Notes: generated by a model from the sequence alone, not told the origin. DNA of 64,000 nt from Trichormus variabilis 0441 (GCF_009856605.1 NZ_CP047242.1:1548001-1612000); one strand, 5' to 3'. Numbered from the stretch's first letter, positions 26,757 to 36,532 are shown. Made by a program: numbers and translations.

Positions 26757-26776
26757 CTATTTTGAATTTTGAATTT

Positions 26777-27979
26777 TTAAACTTTCTCTCTCGGTGGTGT
26801 AGCAATGCCTCGTTTCAATAAATTTGCTTCCAGTTCTTTGATGAATCGCAAATCTTCTACCAACAAAGCCTGATTGTCGCTATCAACAGAGTTATTTTCT
26901 AGGAAAGTGAAGGCTTGGCGAAATTGTTCAGGACTGGCGATAAATGGTGAGTCAAAGTGACAGGAAATAATCTGTTGAAAATTCCACTGTGCTACTGTAT
27001 CAGCCCAGTTAAGAACTTTCTTTGGGGCTTGGGGCAGAATCAGCACTTGTAAAATCGGGGCGACAAAAGGTCGTCCATTGGCGGATAAGGCAGCAAAGGA
27101 CTGTTGCCAATTTTCTTGCCAGCGAAAGGGGAAAAAACCGAAGTATGCTTTGGCGGAATGATCTGGTGCTTTGAGTGCATCGCGCCACATCTGCCCCAAT
27201 TCAGTTAATCCCAGGGCGCTAGGGCGAAAGTAAATAGCAAATAGGGCAATACGCTGCCATCCTTGGCGACGGTTAGCTGGGTTATCTTCAATGACTTGCC
27301 CTGCGTTATCCCTGGCGTGAAATAGCAAGGGGTAAGGTTCTAATTCCAAGATAGCGGGTGGTTCTGCTGGCACAGACAGAACAGCATCGGTAACAAGTAG
27401 AGTATGCGATCGCCTATGGAAAAATGCCACCTCCACAAAAGAACCTCGTCCCAGATTAATATCCAGTACTGCATAATCAAACTCATCCGCAAAAGGCGTT
27501 TGACTAGAGTCTTCTGGTAGTACTTGAGTCCGGTTTTGGGGAAAACCCAGCCAACTCAGTGGTAAATTAAATGGGAAACTCCACTGATGGGGGGCAACAA
27601 ATACCTGTGCTTGGGGAAACTTACGCGCAAAGGGGCCGACAAATATTTTATGTTCCAGACCAGAACTGGTAGGTAGAATTATGTACTTAACTTCACCATG
27701 CTGGGCAACTAACTCATTAACTAATCGGACACATTCCTTCGTTGGGGCGACTGGCGCATAAATTAGCAAGCCACCTGCATTTAGCTTGATTACAGTCATC
27801 CTAATCGGCACTACGGTGTAGAGAATGCCTTGAACTTGGTCAAATGTCCAAATGGTATCTTTAACTACTTCCCGGCAAAGTGTGCGCTTTCTACCGTAGG
27901 GATAAAGCGGTAAAGCAGGCCAGAACGGCCATGACCAATCTTGGGGATTATTGTTGTGGGAGTGTACTTGTGGATTCAT
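26777..27979 (-). CDS. DUF4336 family protein (metallo-beta-lactamase-like)
   Basis: 400 aa. DUF4336 features: WTFDQVQGILYTVVPIRMTV, LIYAPVAPTKECVRLVNEL, then YIILPTSSGLEHKIFVGPFARKFP and VAPHQWSFP. In place of the HxHxD of true metallo-beta-lactamases stands the SGLEHK segment, so metal binding is uncertain. LLVTDAVLSVP (about 195) and CHFDSPF near the end supply further conserved Asp/His. Activity unknown. The N-terminus up to residue ~35 is Pro/Trp-rich. It stands alone, convergent with the kinase gene and separated from it by nested repeats. Confidence 0.78.
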   Translation of the reverse strand: MNPQVHSHNNNPQDWSWPFWPALPLYPYGRKRTLCREVVKDTIWTFDQVQGILYTVVPIRMTVIKLNAGGLLIYAPVAPTKECVRLVNELVAQHGEVKYIILPTSSGLEHKIFVGPFARKFPQAQVFVAPHQWSFPFNLPLSWLGFPQNRTQVLPEDSSQTPFADEFDYAVLDINLGRGSFVEVAFFHRRSHTLLVTDAVLSVPAEPPAILELEPYPLLFHARDNAGQVIEDNPANRRQGWQRIALFAIYFRPSALGLTELGQMWRDALKAPDHSAKAYFGFFPFRWQENWQQSFAALSANGRPFVAPILQVLILPQAPKKVLNWADTVAQWNFQQIISCHFDSPFIASPEQFRQAFTFLENNSVDSDNQALLVEDLRFIKELEANLLKRGIATPPREKV

Positions 27980-27982
27980 CTT

Positions 27983-28102
27983 TTAGTCAGTGGTCAGTTG
28001 TCAGTTGTCAATAGTCAATAGTCAGTAGTCAGTAGTCAATTTTCTTCCTCCTACCTCCCCAATCCCCAATCCCTAATCCCCAGTCCCCAATCTCCAGTCT
28101 CT
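27983..28102. repeat. STRR cluster (TTGTCAG, AGTCAGT and CCCCAAT types)
   Basis: A long run of heptamers of three classes occupies most of the 182 bp between two divergent genes: TCAGTTG units, AGTCAAT/AGTCAGT units, then CCCCAAT/CCCCAGT units. Confidence 0.9.
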
Positions 28103-28161
28103 CTTATGGGACGTTGATCCATATAATGAAGAAAAGTTAATTTGTACTTAAAAAAGTAAAC

Positions 28162-28857
28162 ATGAGTCAAACTGCTTTAAATCTAGTTGCAATCTCTGTT
28201 TTTCTCATGACGATGTCGGCTTTATTGGGGCCGTTAATTAACTTATCGCCAGCAGTCCCCGCGATCGCTACCTTCACAATTTTAGGTATAGCAACTTTTG
28301 ATAGTTTTAGCTTGCAAGGCAAAGGCGGAACTATCCTTTTAGATTGGATTGCGGGGTTTTCACCACAACACCGCGATCGCATTATTCACCACGAAGCTGG
28401 ACACTTTTTAGTGGCATACCTCTTGGGCGTTCCTGTTACAGGTTACACTCTCAGTGCATGGGAAGCGTGGAGGCAAGGGCAACCTGGCCAAGGCGGTGTT
28501 ACCTTTGATGATGTTGAATTAGTGTCTCAAGTAGAACAAGGTAAAATCAGTAATCAGGCATTGGAACGCTACTGCACTATTTGTATGGCAGGAATCGCTG
28601 CGGAAACTTTGGTTTTTGAGCGCGCTGAAGGTGGAACCGATGATAAAAGCAAATTAGCAACTATCTTTAAAGTCTTGGGTTTTTCTGAGTCAGTTTGTCA
28701 GCAGAAACAACGGTTTCATGTCCTCCAAGCCAAAACTTTACTACAGAATAACTGGGCGAGTTACCAAGCTTTAGTCCAAGCTATACGTCAAAAATCAACG
28801 ATCGCCGATTGTCAAACAGCGATCGCTAATGCTCCTGTGGAAGCAGACAGAAGCTAG
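28162..28857 (+). CDS. M41-like (FtsH-peptidase-type) zinc protease without AAA domain
   Basis: 231 aa. Two N-terminal hydrophobic segments (about 5-25 and 31-50) anchor it in a membrane. The zinc motif HHEAGHFLVAYLLGVPV (about 77-93) and the later AEGGTDDKSKL (about 155-165, third ligand Asp) correspond to HExxH and the distal Asp of FtsH. The AAA ATPase of FtsH is missing, as in chloroplast/cyanobacterial FtsH-like inactive or ATP-independent relatives. Here both zinc motifs are intact, so activity is possible. ATG 28162 is preceded by an A/T-rich leader without a clear Shine-Dalgarno. It converges on the polytopic membrane protein at 28896. Confidence 0.8.
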   Translation: MSQTALNLVAISVFLMTMSALLGPLINLSPAVPAIATFTILGIATFDSFSLQGKGGTILLDWIAGFSPQHRDRIIHHEAGHFLVAYLLGVPVTGYTLSAWEAWRQGQPGQGGVTFDDVELVSQVEQGKISNQALERYCTICMAGIAAETLVFERAEGGTDDKSKLATIFKVLGFSESVCQQKQRFHVLQAKTLLQNNWASYQALVQAIRQKSTIADCQTAIANAPVEADRS

Positions 28858-28895
28858 TGAGCAAATATACTTAATTGTTGGCAGTAAAATTGCAG

Positions 28896-29657
28896 TTACC
28901 CGTCATTGCGTATAGAGTAATTAGTTTCCTGTATATTTCCTATGTGCATTCTTTCCTGCTCAATCCCAATAGAACTTTTTAACTGTTGATAAGAACAATC
29001 CATGAAATAGCTGAACCAAGTTACAATCCCCAAGAATTTTAAACCTTCTTCAATTGTGTAATGTAAGAACATACTCTCTGGTGTAGCTATATCAACGATA
29101 GTGGAAATTGCAAAGAATGAAAGAGCTAAAAGTAAAATATTGTAATTAGTTATTTTAAAAATAGATTTAAATCGATATAAATACATACCAATTAAAATCA
29201 TATAAATAATAAAAAATACTGTCTCAAAGAAATTTTGAACTCTTCTAGGATTTTCCCAAGTCTTCAAATCTACAAAGGGATGGAAATAATATTCGTGAAT
29301 CTGAAATAAGTCATCAAGAAGGATAAACAGAGTCAGAAATCCGGATAATAAGAGGAAATTCGACCATTTTTTTGACCTTACGAGCTTATTTTTACTTAAA
29401 AAGCTAGCAGTAAATATAGAAATTGCTGCCGATGCACACCAGAAAAGTATGCCTAACATAGAAATCATGCCAGCATAAGGAGGTAGCTTGCCAATTTCGT
29501 TGGGATCTGCAACCAATGTATAAAAGGGAATGCCATTTAGCTTAAATATAATCTGCATTAGGAGAAGAAAAACAGTCGCAGGTAAAACTACTGTGACTAT
29601 CAGCAATCGCATATTTTTAAATAATCCTAAATTCGCCATATCCCCTTGTTTTGCCAT
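28896..29657 (-). CDS. Polytopic membrane protein with conserved-looking acidic/His residues, unknown function
   Basis: 253 aa from ATG 29657, with AAGGAG about 8 nt upstream; the in-frame TTG at 29660 is less likely. About seven hydrophobic helices: 12-35, 62-85, 95-112, 130-152, 158-175, 180-198 and 205-225. Between helices 3 and 4 lies LLDDLFQIHEYYFHPF, and near the end HYTIEEGLKFLGIVTWFSY. Asp, His and Glu placed near membrane faces recall membrane hydrolases such as the CREST ceramidases, but the defining motifs are not complete and I do not assign it. The gene is more AT-rich than its neighbours and has no HIP1 site, hinting at later acquisition. Confidence 0.7.
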   Translation of the reverse strand: MAKQGDMANLGLFKNMRLLIVTVVLPATVFLLLMQIIFKLNGIPFYTLVADPNEIGKLPPYAGMISMLGILFWCASAAISIFTASFLSKNKLVRSKKWSNFLLLSGFLTLFILLDDLFQIHEYYFHPFVDLKTWENPRRVQNFFETVFFIIYMILIGMYLYRFKSIFKITNYNILLLALSFFAISTIVDIATPESMFLHYTIEEGLKFLGIVTWFSYFMDCSYQQLKSSIGIEQERMHIGNIQETNYSIRNDG

Positions 29658-30409
29658 CAAAAAATTACTCCTTTTGATAGATACAAATTCAATAATGGCC
29701 GTTGACAGTTAACCGTCAACAGTCAACAAACCATGCAAGTGATTATGTAATTTAAAAGCGTCATAGCTTATGTAAAAACCGATCACACAAAGGTGTCAAA
29801 GCAGATCCAAAAACATCTGACAACTGAAAGGCGATCGCTTAATAAACTATTTTGTTAAGATTCGTTTACCTAGAGCATGAAAAATCATGGGATTACAATA
29901 TTTAGGTTAACTCTAGATTAACCAATGAATAATAAAATTTTAAAATAAAACGTGGAAAATTCTACTGAATGCTTTTATTTCGTCAGTGGAGTTAATCACA
30001 TGAGAAAAAATCAGGGTTTTGGGATGTAGATGCGTAAATATTCAAAACCCTGACACCGAAGTCAATTTCAGAGTCTACTAGCTGAGGAAATAAACAAATG
30101 AATTGTTAGGGCTTACATCTGTTTTAGATAAAGCTTTTAGACTCTTATATACGTGAGTTGTTACTGCTTTAACAAAAACAATTACATACTCATTTATACG
30201 CTTACTAATTTATATGGGTATTAACAAGATTAAGCAAATAACAAGCACTATTTGTTGACGTTGATATCCAACTAATTTACGGTACAGTTCACATACCATC
30301 AGCTCGTTTTGTAAGCGTAGTGGCAGTCAGAACACAGCTAAGTGTAATTCGATATGGACTAACGAAATACTATACTTAGCAATAAATTTGTTAGCAAAGA
30401 AAAACACCA
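29658..30409. other. Long intergenic region with an 11-bp hairpin
   Basis: No ORF. A short GTTGACAGTT/AACCGTCAAC palindrome lies at 29700-29720. A long hairpin TCAGGGTTTTG (30011-30021) / CAAAACCCTGA (30043-30053) with a 21-nt loop stands in AT-rich DNA about 350 bp from the nearest gene end. One HIP1 site is at about 29831. Confidence 0.5.
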
Positions 30410-31408
30410 TCAAGAAACAGCTTTTAGGGATGACAATTTAGATAATCGATGCTCCCCGATAACTTGGTTACGTCCAGATGCTTTAGCTGCGAGTAGGCAT
30501 TGATCGGCGCGATCTAACAGGCTATTTCCCTGTTCATCATCATCTGTTCCCAGACAAGCCACACCCAAGCTAATGGTGACACTAATCATGAGTTTACTAT
30601 TGATACTAAACTGCTGTTCACCTACTATCCGATTGAGGCGTTCCGCCACGATCATTGCTTCTTCACCGGTGGTATGAGCCAGAATGACGACAAACTCCTC
30701 ACCACCATAACGGAACGCGGTATCTTGAGAGCGTAAATTATGGCGTAGCCGAGTACATAACAACTGCAACAGGCGATCGCCAATTAAGTGTCCATACTGA
30801 TCATTGACTTTCTTAAAATAATCCACATCTAGAATCACTAAACTCAAAGGAAGATTTTGATTACGAGCTTTGGTAATTTGTCTGGGTAAATCCCATTCCA
30901 AGGCGCGCCGATTGTTCAATTCTGTCAAAGAATCAGCTAAAGCGATCGCTGATAAGATATGGTTTTTCTGGAGCAAATCGCGGTACTTCTGCGCTTTACG
31001 CAAACCAACTGTTAATTGACCCAATATCAGATTGTGAGTTGCCGTTACTTCCGTCGGCAGTTGCCAAATATAAGCATCTGCACCTTGGTGAAGTGCTGTG
31101 GCAGTCATCTCAAACTCCCATTCCCAGCCGTTTTGACTTCGCTGTGCTAGTTGTTGAGGACGATCTTCCACGAGAATACAGTGTATACACGATAGCTGAG
31201 TTTGTTCTTTCAACCAGCTGCACAATTCTACACTACCCTTGAGGCTTGCCTGCACAAATATGACATCAGGTGACGCAGTTTGGATCTGCGATGCGGCCTG
31301 ATGAAAATCCGTAATCACTACTAACTTATCAGTAGCTCTCTTATGGATCTGATCGGGAAGTTTTGTGAGAAAGTCATAACTTCCAAAGACCAGAATTGTC
31401 ATAGTCAT
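30410..31408 (-). CDS. Diguanylate cyclase (GGDEF) with degenerate receiver domain
   Basis: 332 aa. Residues 1-130 fold like a response-regulator receiver (TILVFGSYDFL … SPDVIFVQASLKG … ADAYIWQLP), but the phospho-acceptor Asp is replaced by Gln (VQAS) and the acidic pocket is missing. A helix/coil (135-160) leads to a GGDEF domain (165-325): LTELNNRRAL, LDVDYFKKVNDQYGH, and active site RYGGEEFVVIL (about 231-241). The product-inhibition I-site RSQD lies five residues upstream of GGEEF. It should make c-di-GMP in the cytoplasm, with input not by phosphorylation. It stands alone, flanked by long AT-rich gaps. Confidence 0.9.
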   Translation of the reverse strand: MTMTILVFGSYDFLTKLPDQIHKRATDKLVVITDFHQAASQIQTASPDVIFVQASLKGSVELCSWLKEQTQLSCIHCILVEDRPQQLAQRSQNGWEWEFEMTATALHQGADAYIWQLPTEVTATHNLILGQLTVGLRKAQKYRDLLQKNHILSAIALADSLTELNNRRALEWDLPRQITKARNQNLPLSLVILDVDYFKKVNDQYGHLIGDRLLQLLCTRLRHNLRSQDTAFRYGGEEFVVILAHTTGEEAMIVAERLNRIVGEQQFSINSKLMISVTISLGVACLGTDDDEQGNSLLDRADQCLLAAKASGRNQVIGEHRLSKLSSLKAVS

Positions 31409-32194
31409 GGCTGTATTTTTTGCCTTTTTTCTAGCTAAGAATTACTGATATTCTGCCGATTCATGAATATATTGTCTCTGGAAACAAGAGACCTTTACAT
31501 ATACTGATATAGTCTTAACTCTAAATATAATATTACCTAGTAATTTTAATGTCATCTTAATACATTACTTAAGATAGATGAAAATCATATAAAGATAGAC
31601 TATTGTTACTAATCTCTAGTTTTTATATTTTATTTTTTAAACAGTGAAAATACTGAAAATTTTATATTATAGCCATATAATCACTGTATTTACTCAGGTA
31701 TTTAGAGCTTAAAAATATTAACCGGATCATGGTTTTTAAATTTCTTGTTTAGGATCTAGGATTTTTTTATAGTTCATTAATCAATAATTATAAATATTTT
31801 ATATTTCCAGAAAATAAGTATAGATAACTACTCGAAATGACTATACTTTATGCTATCCACCGGATTTTCCTATGTGATTATACTTAATTGATAGGTCTTA
31901 TTGAGGTATTTACTCAAATATATATCACTTAGCTATGTAAGTGTATCTACTCTGTAACAAAATATTTTTTGAGAATAATTTGTGAAATAGCTCTTTAAAA
32001 AAGACTATTTCCCGTAGAATTTAGCAATTATTAATAATATCCTTTGCAAGGGAACACAAAACATTAAATATTACTTTTACCTAATCCTAATATTAAGGGG
32101 GTATTTGCTATTACAATCAATAGATACAAACATGAAAGCAAACATTACCTAAATGCAGTGATATCAACTTTATATCTTGGTAAGAATATGATAA
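31409..32194. other. AT-rich intergenic region
   Basis: About 790 bp, extremely AT-rich, no credible ORF and no HIP1 site. A small hairpin GTCTCTGGAAACAAGAGAC lies near 31473-31491. It must contain the promoter of the GGDEF gene. Nothing else stands out. Confidence 0.5.
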
Positions 32195-32398
32195 TTATTG
32201 ATAACCCTCTATACTATAACCAGTAGCCACAATTACTTGTTTAATAGACTCATCAGAAGCTTTAGAGTCTACAGTGACTGTTTTATCCTGAACATCTACC
32301 TTTACTAGAGCATCTGGTTCCATCACATGAATAGATTCAGTAATTTTAACTGCACAACTATCACAGGCAATATCAGGAACTTTAAGTTTTAGAGACAT
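32195..32398 (-). CDS. Heavy-metal-associated (CopZ/Atx1-like) chaperone
   Basis: 67 aa from ATG 32398, which has GAGG 9 nt upstream; the longer frame to 32449 adds an unconserved 17 residues. The HMA fold is clear: LKLKVPDIACDSCAVKITESI with the CxxC copper site (CDSC, residues 12-15), a central strand VKVDVQDKTVTVDS, and VIVATGYSIE at the end. It should bind Cu(I) or another soft metal and hand it to a P-type ATPase; none is in the window. The usual M(T/H)CxxC start is here DIACDSC, as in other cyanobacterial Atx1 proteins. It is a monocistronic gene in AT-rich surroundings. Confidence 0.88.
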   Translation of the reverse strand: MSLKLKVPDIACDSCAVKITESIHVMEPDALVKVDVQDKTVTVDSKASDESIKQVIVATGYSIEGYQ

Positions 32399-32842
32399 GA
32401 CTGACCTCGGTACGTACTTTGAATTCAACTTATCTAAGTGAATTGTCAATATTCATCTGACTAAAGATATAGGATTCATACTGGATTTCTGAAATATATG
32501 TAGGGTGGGCATTGCCCATTAAAACCTTGAGAGGGTGGGCATTGCCTAAAAATAGGTAGTTGAAGAAATACATACATAGAAATACAGAAAAATTGCGGAG
32601 GTGAGCCTACCTACAAAAGCCACTGGCAGCAAAAGCAAACAAAATGCAAAAATATATAAAGCTACTTATGAAAATACACTTAGTAGACCCAAGTCCCAAG
32701 GCTGCTGACTCTTAACATAGTTGTCCTACCTTGAGGCATACTTTTTATGTATTGGGAACTGGGATAAAAGAATTAGTACTAATACCTAATCCCCAATCCC
32801 CAATCCCTAGTCCCCCATTAAACTACTTTTTCCTTTCCTCCC
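32399..32842. other. Intergenic region with short repeats upstream of alaS
   Basis: It contains the word GGGTGGGCATTGCC twice (about 32503 and 32534; TGGGCATTGCCCA is palindromic), and a CCCCAAT STRR cluster at about 32777-32818 just before alaS. No gene seen. The alaS promoter should lie between. Confidence 0.6.
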
Positions 32843-35485
32843 ATGTCTTCAAACCCGCAGCACCTGAGTGGTAACGAAATTCGCACCCGATTCCTCGACT
32901 TCTATGCCCAAAGGGGACACCAAATTTTGGCTAGTGCTTCCCTTGTGCCGGAAGATCCAACCGTGCTGCTGACGATCGCGGGGATGCTACCATTTAAGCC
33001 GATATTCCTGGGGCAGCGCACACCAGAATTTAAACGGGCGACAACTTCGCAAAAGTGCATCCGTACTAACGACATCGAGAATGTGGGACGCACCAAACGG
33101 CATCAAACCTTTTTTGAAATGCTGGGTAACTTCAGCTTTGGTGACTACTTTAAAGAACAAGCGATCGCCTGGGGTTGGGAAATCTCCACAGAAGTTTTTG
33201 GCTTACCCAAAGAACGCCTAGTAGTCAGCGTTTTTGAGGAAGATGATGAAGCCTACGTAATTTGGCGCGATCAAATTGGTGTAACGGAAGCCAGAATTAA
33301 GCGCATGGGTGCAGATGATAACTTTTGGGTATCTGGCCCCACTGGCCCCTGTGGCCCTTGTTCAGAAATTTATTACGACTTCCACCCAGAACGGGGGGAT
33401 GAAAATATTGATTTAGAAGATGACACCCGGTTTATCGAGTTTTATAACTTGGTATTCATGCAATACAATCGGGATGCGTCGGGTAATTTAACACCACTGC
33501 AAAACAAAAACATTGATACCGGGATGGGTTTGGAGAGAATCACCCAAATCCTGCAACAAGTACCGAATAATTACGAAACTGACTTAATTTTCCCGATTAT
33601 CGAGACAGCAGCCAAAATTGCTGGCATTGACTACCACAGCAGCGATGAGACTACCAAAGTTTCCCTGAAGGTGATTGGTGATCATGTCCGTTCCGTTGTC
33701 CACATGATTGCTGATGAAATTCGCGCCTCCAATGTGGGGCGGGGTTATGTGTTGCGGCGATTAATTCGGCGGGTGGTGCGTCATGGACGATTGATTGGGA
33801 TTAGCGGGGAGTTTATTAACCAAGTAGCCGAAAGAGCGATCGCTCTTTCCGAATCAGCATACCCCAATGTTCGCAAACGGGAAACCGTCATCAAAGCAGA
33901 ACTAGAACGGGAAGAAGCTAATTTCCTCAAAACCCTTGATAGAGGGGAAAAACTCCTAGAGGAAATTATCCAACAGGTGAAGAAGCAAGGACAAACAATT
34001 ATTAGTGGTGAAAGTGCTTTCACTCTTTACGATACCTACGGCTTCCCCCTGGAACTAACTCAAGAAATCGCCGAAGAAAACAACCTCACCGTTGATGAGG
34101 ACGACTTTAATGTCGAGATGCAGAAACAAGTGGAACGCGCTAAAGCAGCCCACGAAACCATCGATTTAACTGTGCAAGGTTCCCTCGACAAATTAGCAGA
34201 ACATATCCACGCTACCGAGTTCATCGGTTATAGCCAAGCAACAGCAACAGCAAAAGTAGAAGTTTTGTTAGTAGATGGTGTTGTTCAAGAAGAAGCAGAA
34301 GCAGGAACCGAAGTACAGATTGTCCTTGACAAAACGCCATTCTATGCTGAATCTGGGGGACAAATAGGCGATCGCGGTTATATCTCCGGTGATGGGATCG
34401 TTGTTCAGGTGGAAGATGTCAAAAAAGAATCTGATTTCTTCGTACATTTCGGACGCATCGAACGGGGAACCCTGCGCGTAGGTGATAGCGTCACCGCCCA
34501 AATTGACCGCGCTGGTCGTCGTCGCGCCCAAGCGAACCATACCGCCACCCATCTATTACAAGCAGCCTTAAAGACCATTGTTGATGGTGGCATATCGCAA
34601 GCCGGTTCTCTCGTCTCTTTCGACAGATTGCGCTTTGACTTCAACTCTCCCCGTGGGTTGACAGCAGAGGAAATTCAACAAGTTGAAGAACAGATTAACA
34701 CCTGGATTGCTGAAGCCCACTCCGCCAAAATCGAAGTATTACCCCTAGCTGAGGCGAAAGCCAGAGGTGCGGTAGCCATGTTTGGGGAAAAATACGGTGA
34801 TGAAGTCCGAGTCATAGATTTCCCCGGCGTATCGATGGAACTATGCGGTGGTACGCACGTAAGTAATACCGCAGAGATCGGCGTATTTAAGATTATTTCT
34901 GAAGCTGGTGTTGCTTCCGGAGTGCGGCGGATTGAAGCTGTGTCTGGACTAGCTGTACTGGATTACTTGAATGTGCGGGATAAAGTAGTTAAAGACTTAA
35001 GCGATCGCTTTAAAGTCAAACCCGAAGAACTACCAGAGAGAATCACCACTCTGCAAAATGAACTGAGAACCACAGAAAAGCAACTAGAAACCCTCAAGGG
35101 ACAACTAGCGATCGCCAAATCCGACAGCCTACTACAAACAGCAGACACTCTTGGCGACCATAAAATCATAGTTGCCCAATTGGAAGGCGTAGACCCAGAA
35201 TCCTTGAAAAGTGCAGCCGAACGCCTACTACAAAAAATCGGTAACGGCGCTGTGGTGTTGGGTTCCGTTCCCGAAGCCGACAAAGTTAGCTTAGTTGCAG
35301 CCTTCAGCCCAGAAGTCAACAAAAAAGGACTACAGGCCGGTAAATTCATTGGTGCGATCGCCAAAATTTGCGGCGGTGGCGGCGGCGGTAGACCAAACCT
35401 CGCCCAAGCCGGCGGACGCGATGCCAGTAAACTACCAACCGCCTTGGAACAAGCCCAGAGTGAGTTAAAATCGGCGTTAGGTTAG
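32843..35485 (+). CDS. alaS: Alanyl-tRNA synthetase
   Basis: 880 aa, the normal bacterial length. Class-II catalytic core at the N-terminus ([24 protein letters not shown], motif 2 around [18 protein letters not shown]). The editing domain has zinc-site [11 protein letters not shown] (HxxxH, about 563-567), and a later CGGTHV (about 672) supplies the Cys and His. The C-terminal Ala domain ends in [18 protein letters not shown]. It charges tRNA-Ala in the cytoplasm and clears Ser/Gly mischarging. Six HIP1 sites mark it as a resident gene. Accessory DNA begins right after its stop. Confidence 0.97.
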   Translation: MSSNPQHLSGNEIRTRFLDFYAQRGHQILASASLVPEDPTVLLTIAGMLPFKPIFLGQRTPEFKRATTSQKCIRTNDIENVGRTKRHQTFFEMLGNFSFGDYFKEQAIAWGWEISTEVFGLPKERLVVSVFEEDDEAYVIWRDQIGVTEARIKRMGADDNFWVSGPTGPCGPCSEIYYDFHPERGDENIDLEDDTRFIEFYNLVFMQYNRDASGNLTPLQNKNIDTGMGLERITQILQQVPNNYETDLIFPIIETAAKIAGIDYHSSDETTKVSLKVIGDHVRSVVHMIADEIRASNVGRGYVLRRLIRRVVRHGRLIGISGEFINQVAERAIALSESAYPNVRKRETVIKAELEREEANFLKTLDRGEKLLEEIIQQVKKQGQTIISGESAFTLYDTYGFPLELTQEIAEENNLTVDEDDFNVEMQKQVERAKAAHETIDLTVQGSLDKLAEHIHATEFIGYSQATATAKVEVLLVDGVVQEEAEAGTEVQIVLDKTPFYAESGGQIGDRGYISGDGIVVQVEDVKKESDFFVHFGRIERGTLRVGDSVTAQIDRAGRRRAQANHTATHLLQAALKTIVDGGISQAGSLVSFDRLRFDFNSPRGLTAEEIQQVEEQINTWIAEAHSAKIEVLPLAEAKARGAVAMFGEKYGDEVRVIDFPGVSMELCGGTHVSNTAEIGVFKIISEAGVASGVRRIEAVSGLAVLDYLNVRDKVVKDLSDRFKVKPEELPERITTLQNELRTTEKQLETLKGQLAIAKSDSLLQTADTLGDHKIIVAQLEGVDPESLKSAAERLLQKIGNGAVVLGSVPEADKVSLVAAFSPEVNKKGLQAGKFIGAIAKICGGGGGGRPNLAQAGGRDASKLPTALEQAQSELKSALG

Positions 35486-35496
35486 GACGTGAGAAA

Positions 35497-35622
35497 TTAA
35501 GTTGTGGGGGTGTACTCACAAAATCGCTCCCATAACCCACGGAGAAAAACTACAGGCTTTTTTAGTTGTGAAAGACACTCAATTGTCTTGTTGCAATTTT
35601 GTACTTGAGCATCATTTCTCAT
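35497..35622 (-). pseudogene. Remnant of the 3' end of a second STAND/TPR gene
   Basis: Translating from an ATG at 35622 gives 41 residues containing NDAQVQNCNKTIECLSQLKK and PVVFLRGLW. This matches the end of the STAND gene at 36579 (DANVQNCNDAIERLSQPQTP, VVTRRGFW). The DNA similarity is plain as well: ACTACAGGC, GAAAGAC, CTCAATTG, GTTGCAATT and GCATCA are shared in the same order with 36650-36720. Everything upstream of this tail is missing, replaced by the repeat at 35626. I read it as the stump of a lost paralogue, 12 bp from the alaS stop. The 41-aa frame is not expected to be a functional gene. Confidence 0.75.
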
Positions 35623-35625
35623 GAC

Positions 35626-35785
35626 TTAACTTGAGTTCGACGGAACCTAACCCCAACCCCTTCCCTACAAGGGAAGGCTGCTCAAAATCTATAACTGAGT
35701 ACAAATAATGAAGGTTTTAAGCCTCTCCCCGACGCGGGGAGAGGTTTGGAGAGGGGTTCTTCCCAATTTATCGAACTCACGTTAA
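35626..35785. repeat. 160-bp dispersed MITE-like repeat, copy 1
   Basis: Terminal inverted repeats TTAACTTGAGTTCGA (35626-35640) and TCGAACTCACGTTAA (35771-35785), 14 of 15 complementary. Inside are two hairpins: AACCCCTTCCCT/AAGGGAAGG and CCTCTCCCCGACGCGGGGAGAGG. It is inverted relative to 58449-58609. It is inserted between the STAND remnant and the HNH gene. Confidence 0.85.
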
Positions 35786-35800
35786 CTTAATATTGAATGC

Positions 35801-36250
35801 TTAACTTATTTCTTCGATTGGATCTTCTGGCGGAGGATGGCGGTTAACTACTTTGTCAGCCGCACGAATATTCACAATTCTTTCTCGGTTTAAATTTAGC
35901 GCCGCTATTGTTGCTTTGCCAGTCGGTGTTAACCCATTAATTTTTAGTTTATCGGCAGACCAAATAAAATGCTCACTCCAAAGGCTTTGTCTTGGATTAA
36001 ATAATGGAACTTCTAAACCAGATTCAGGATCTAAAGCTGTGGTTTTGGCTGACTTTCTACGGTTGCAATGAAAACAAGCTAAAGCCAAATTCTCTATAGT
36101 ATCTTCACCGTTTTGACTTAAGGGAATAATATGATCCACCGTAAATAATACATACTGCCATTTTTCAGAGGCGTGGCAATATTCACATAATTCAGAGGCT
36201 CGTTGACGTATTTGTTGCTGAATTGCATCGGAAATTTTACGACTAGCCAC
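35801..36250 (-). CDS. HNH endonuclease
   Basis: 149 aa, start GTG 36250. The beta-beta-alpha-metal core is complete: CEYC (residues 19-22), YVLFTVDHIIPLSQNGEDTIENL (catalytic D-H, about 38-39) and CFHCNRRKS (CxxC with the final N/R). Zinc is held by the two CxxC pairs; the His-Asn-His residues should cut DNA. The C-terminal part (PRQSLWSEHFIWSADKLKINGLTPTGKATI) is typical of stand-alone HNH proteins of cyanobacteria. It follows the 88-aa gene by 15 bp and the STAND gene in the same direction, so it may be the effector of that cluster. A homing or restriction-type HNH unrelated to the neighbours is the alternative. Confidence 0.88.
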   Translation of the reverse strand: MASRKISDAIQQQIRQRASELCEYCHASEKWQYVLFTVDHIIPLSQNGEDTIENLALACFHCNRRKSAKTTALDPESGLEVPLFNPRQSLWSEHFIWSADKLKINGLTPTGKATIAALNLNRERIVNIRAADKVVNRHPPPEDPIEEIS

Positions 36251-36265
36251 ATTTATATAATCTGG

Positions 36266-36532
36266 TTATTGGGGGTTTTGTAAAAGATTGCGAGCTATAC
36301 GATTGAGAAAACTCAGGTAGTCGTCAATTTCTTCGTAGCTATCTAGTTCTTGTTCTTCTTCGGGTGTGAGTGGAGAAATTAGTTGTTTGGCTAGTAAAAC
36401 TTCAATGCGGTTTTGGACAATATTAGAAGCCCTAAATATAGGTATTCCCGCTTGTAACTCAATGCTGATTACACCCTCTAAAGGTAAGTTAGCGGGTAGG
36501 TTTTGAAGCTTTGGCAGCAATGGAGTTGTCAT
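36266..36532 (-). CDS. Small acidic protein upstream of the HNH gene, unknown function
   Basis: 88 aa from ATG 36532 (MTTPLLPKLQNLPANLPLEG). The frame is open further upstream to 36640, but that part is the STAND gene's end read in another frame and is Gly/Cys-rich noise. The protein is acidic in its second half (LTPEEEQELDSYEEIDDYLSFLNRIARNLL), with one predicted helix pair and no membrane segment. It lies 46 bp after the STAND stop and 15 bp before the HNH start. Size and position recall an antitoxin or immunity partner of the nuclease, but no antitoxin fold can be named. Confidence 0.7.
   Translation of the reverse strand: MTTPLLPKLQNLPANLPLEGVISIELQAGIPIFRASNIVQNRIEVLLAKQLISPLTPEEEQELDSYEEIDDYLSFLNRIARNLLQNPQ

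Noticed and set aside
8516..28102. Heptamer arrays considered as CRISPR
   Set aside because: Units are 7 bp without unique spacers and belong to the known STRR type; no cas gene is in the window.
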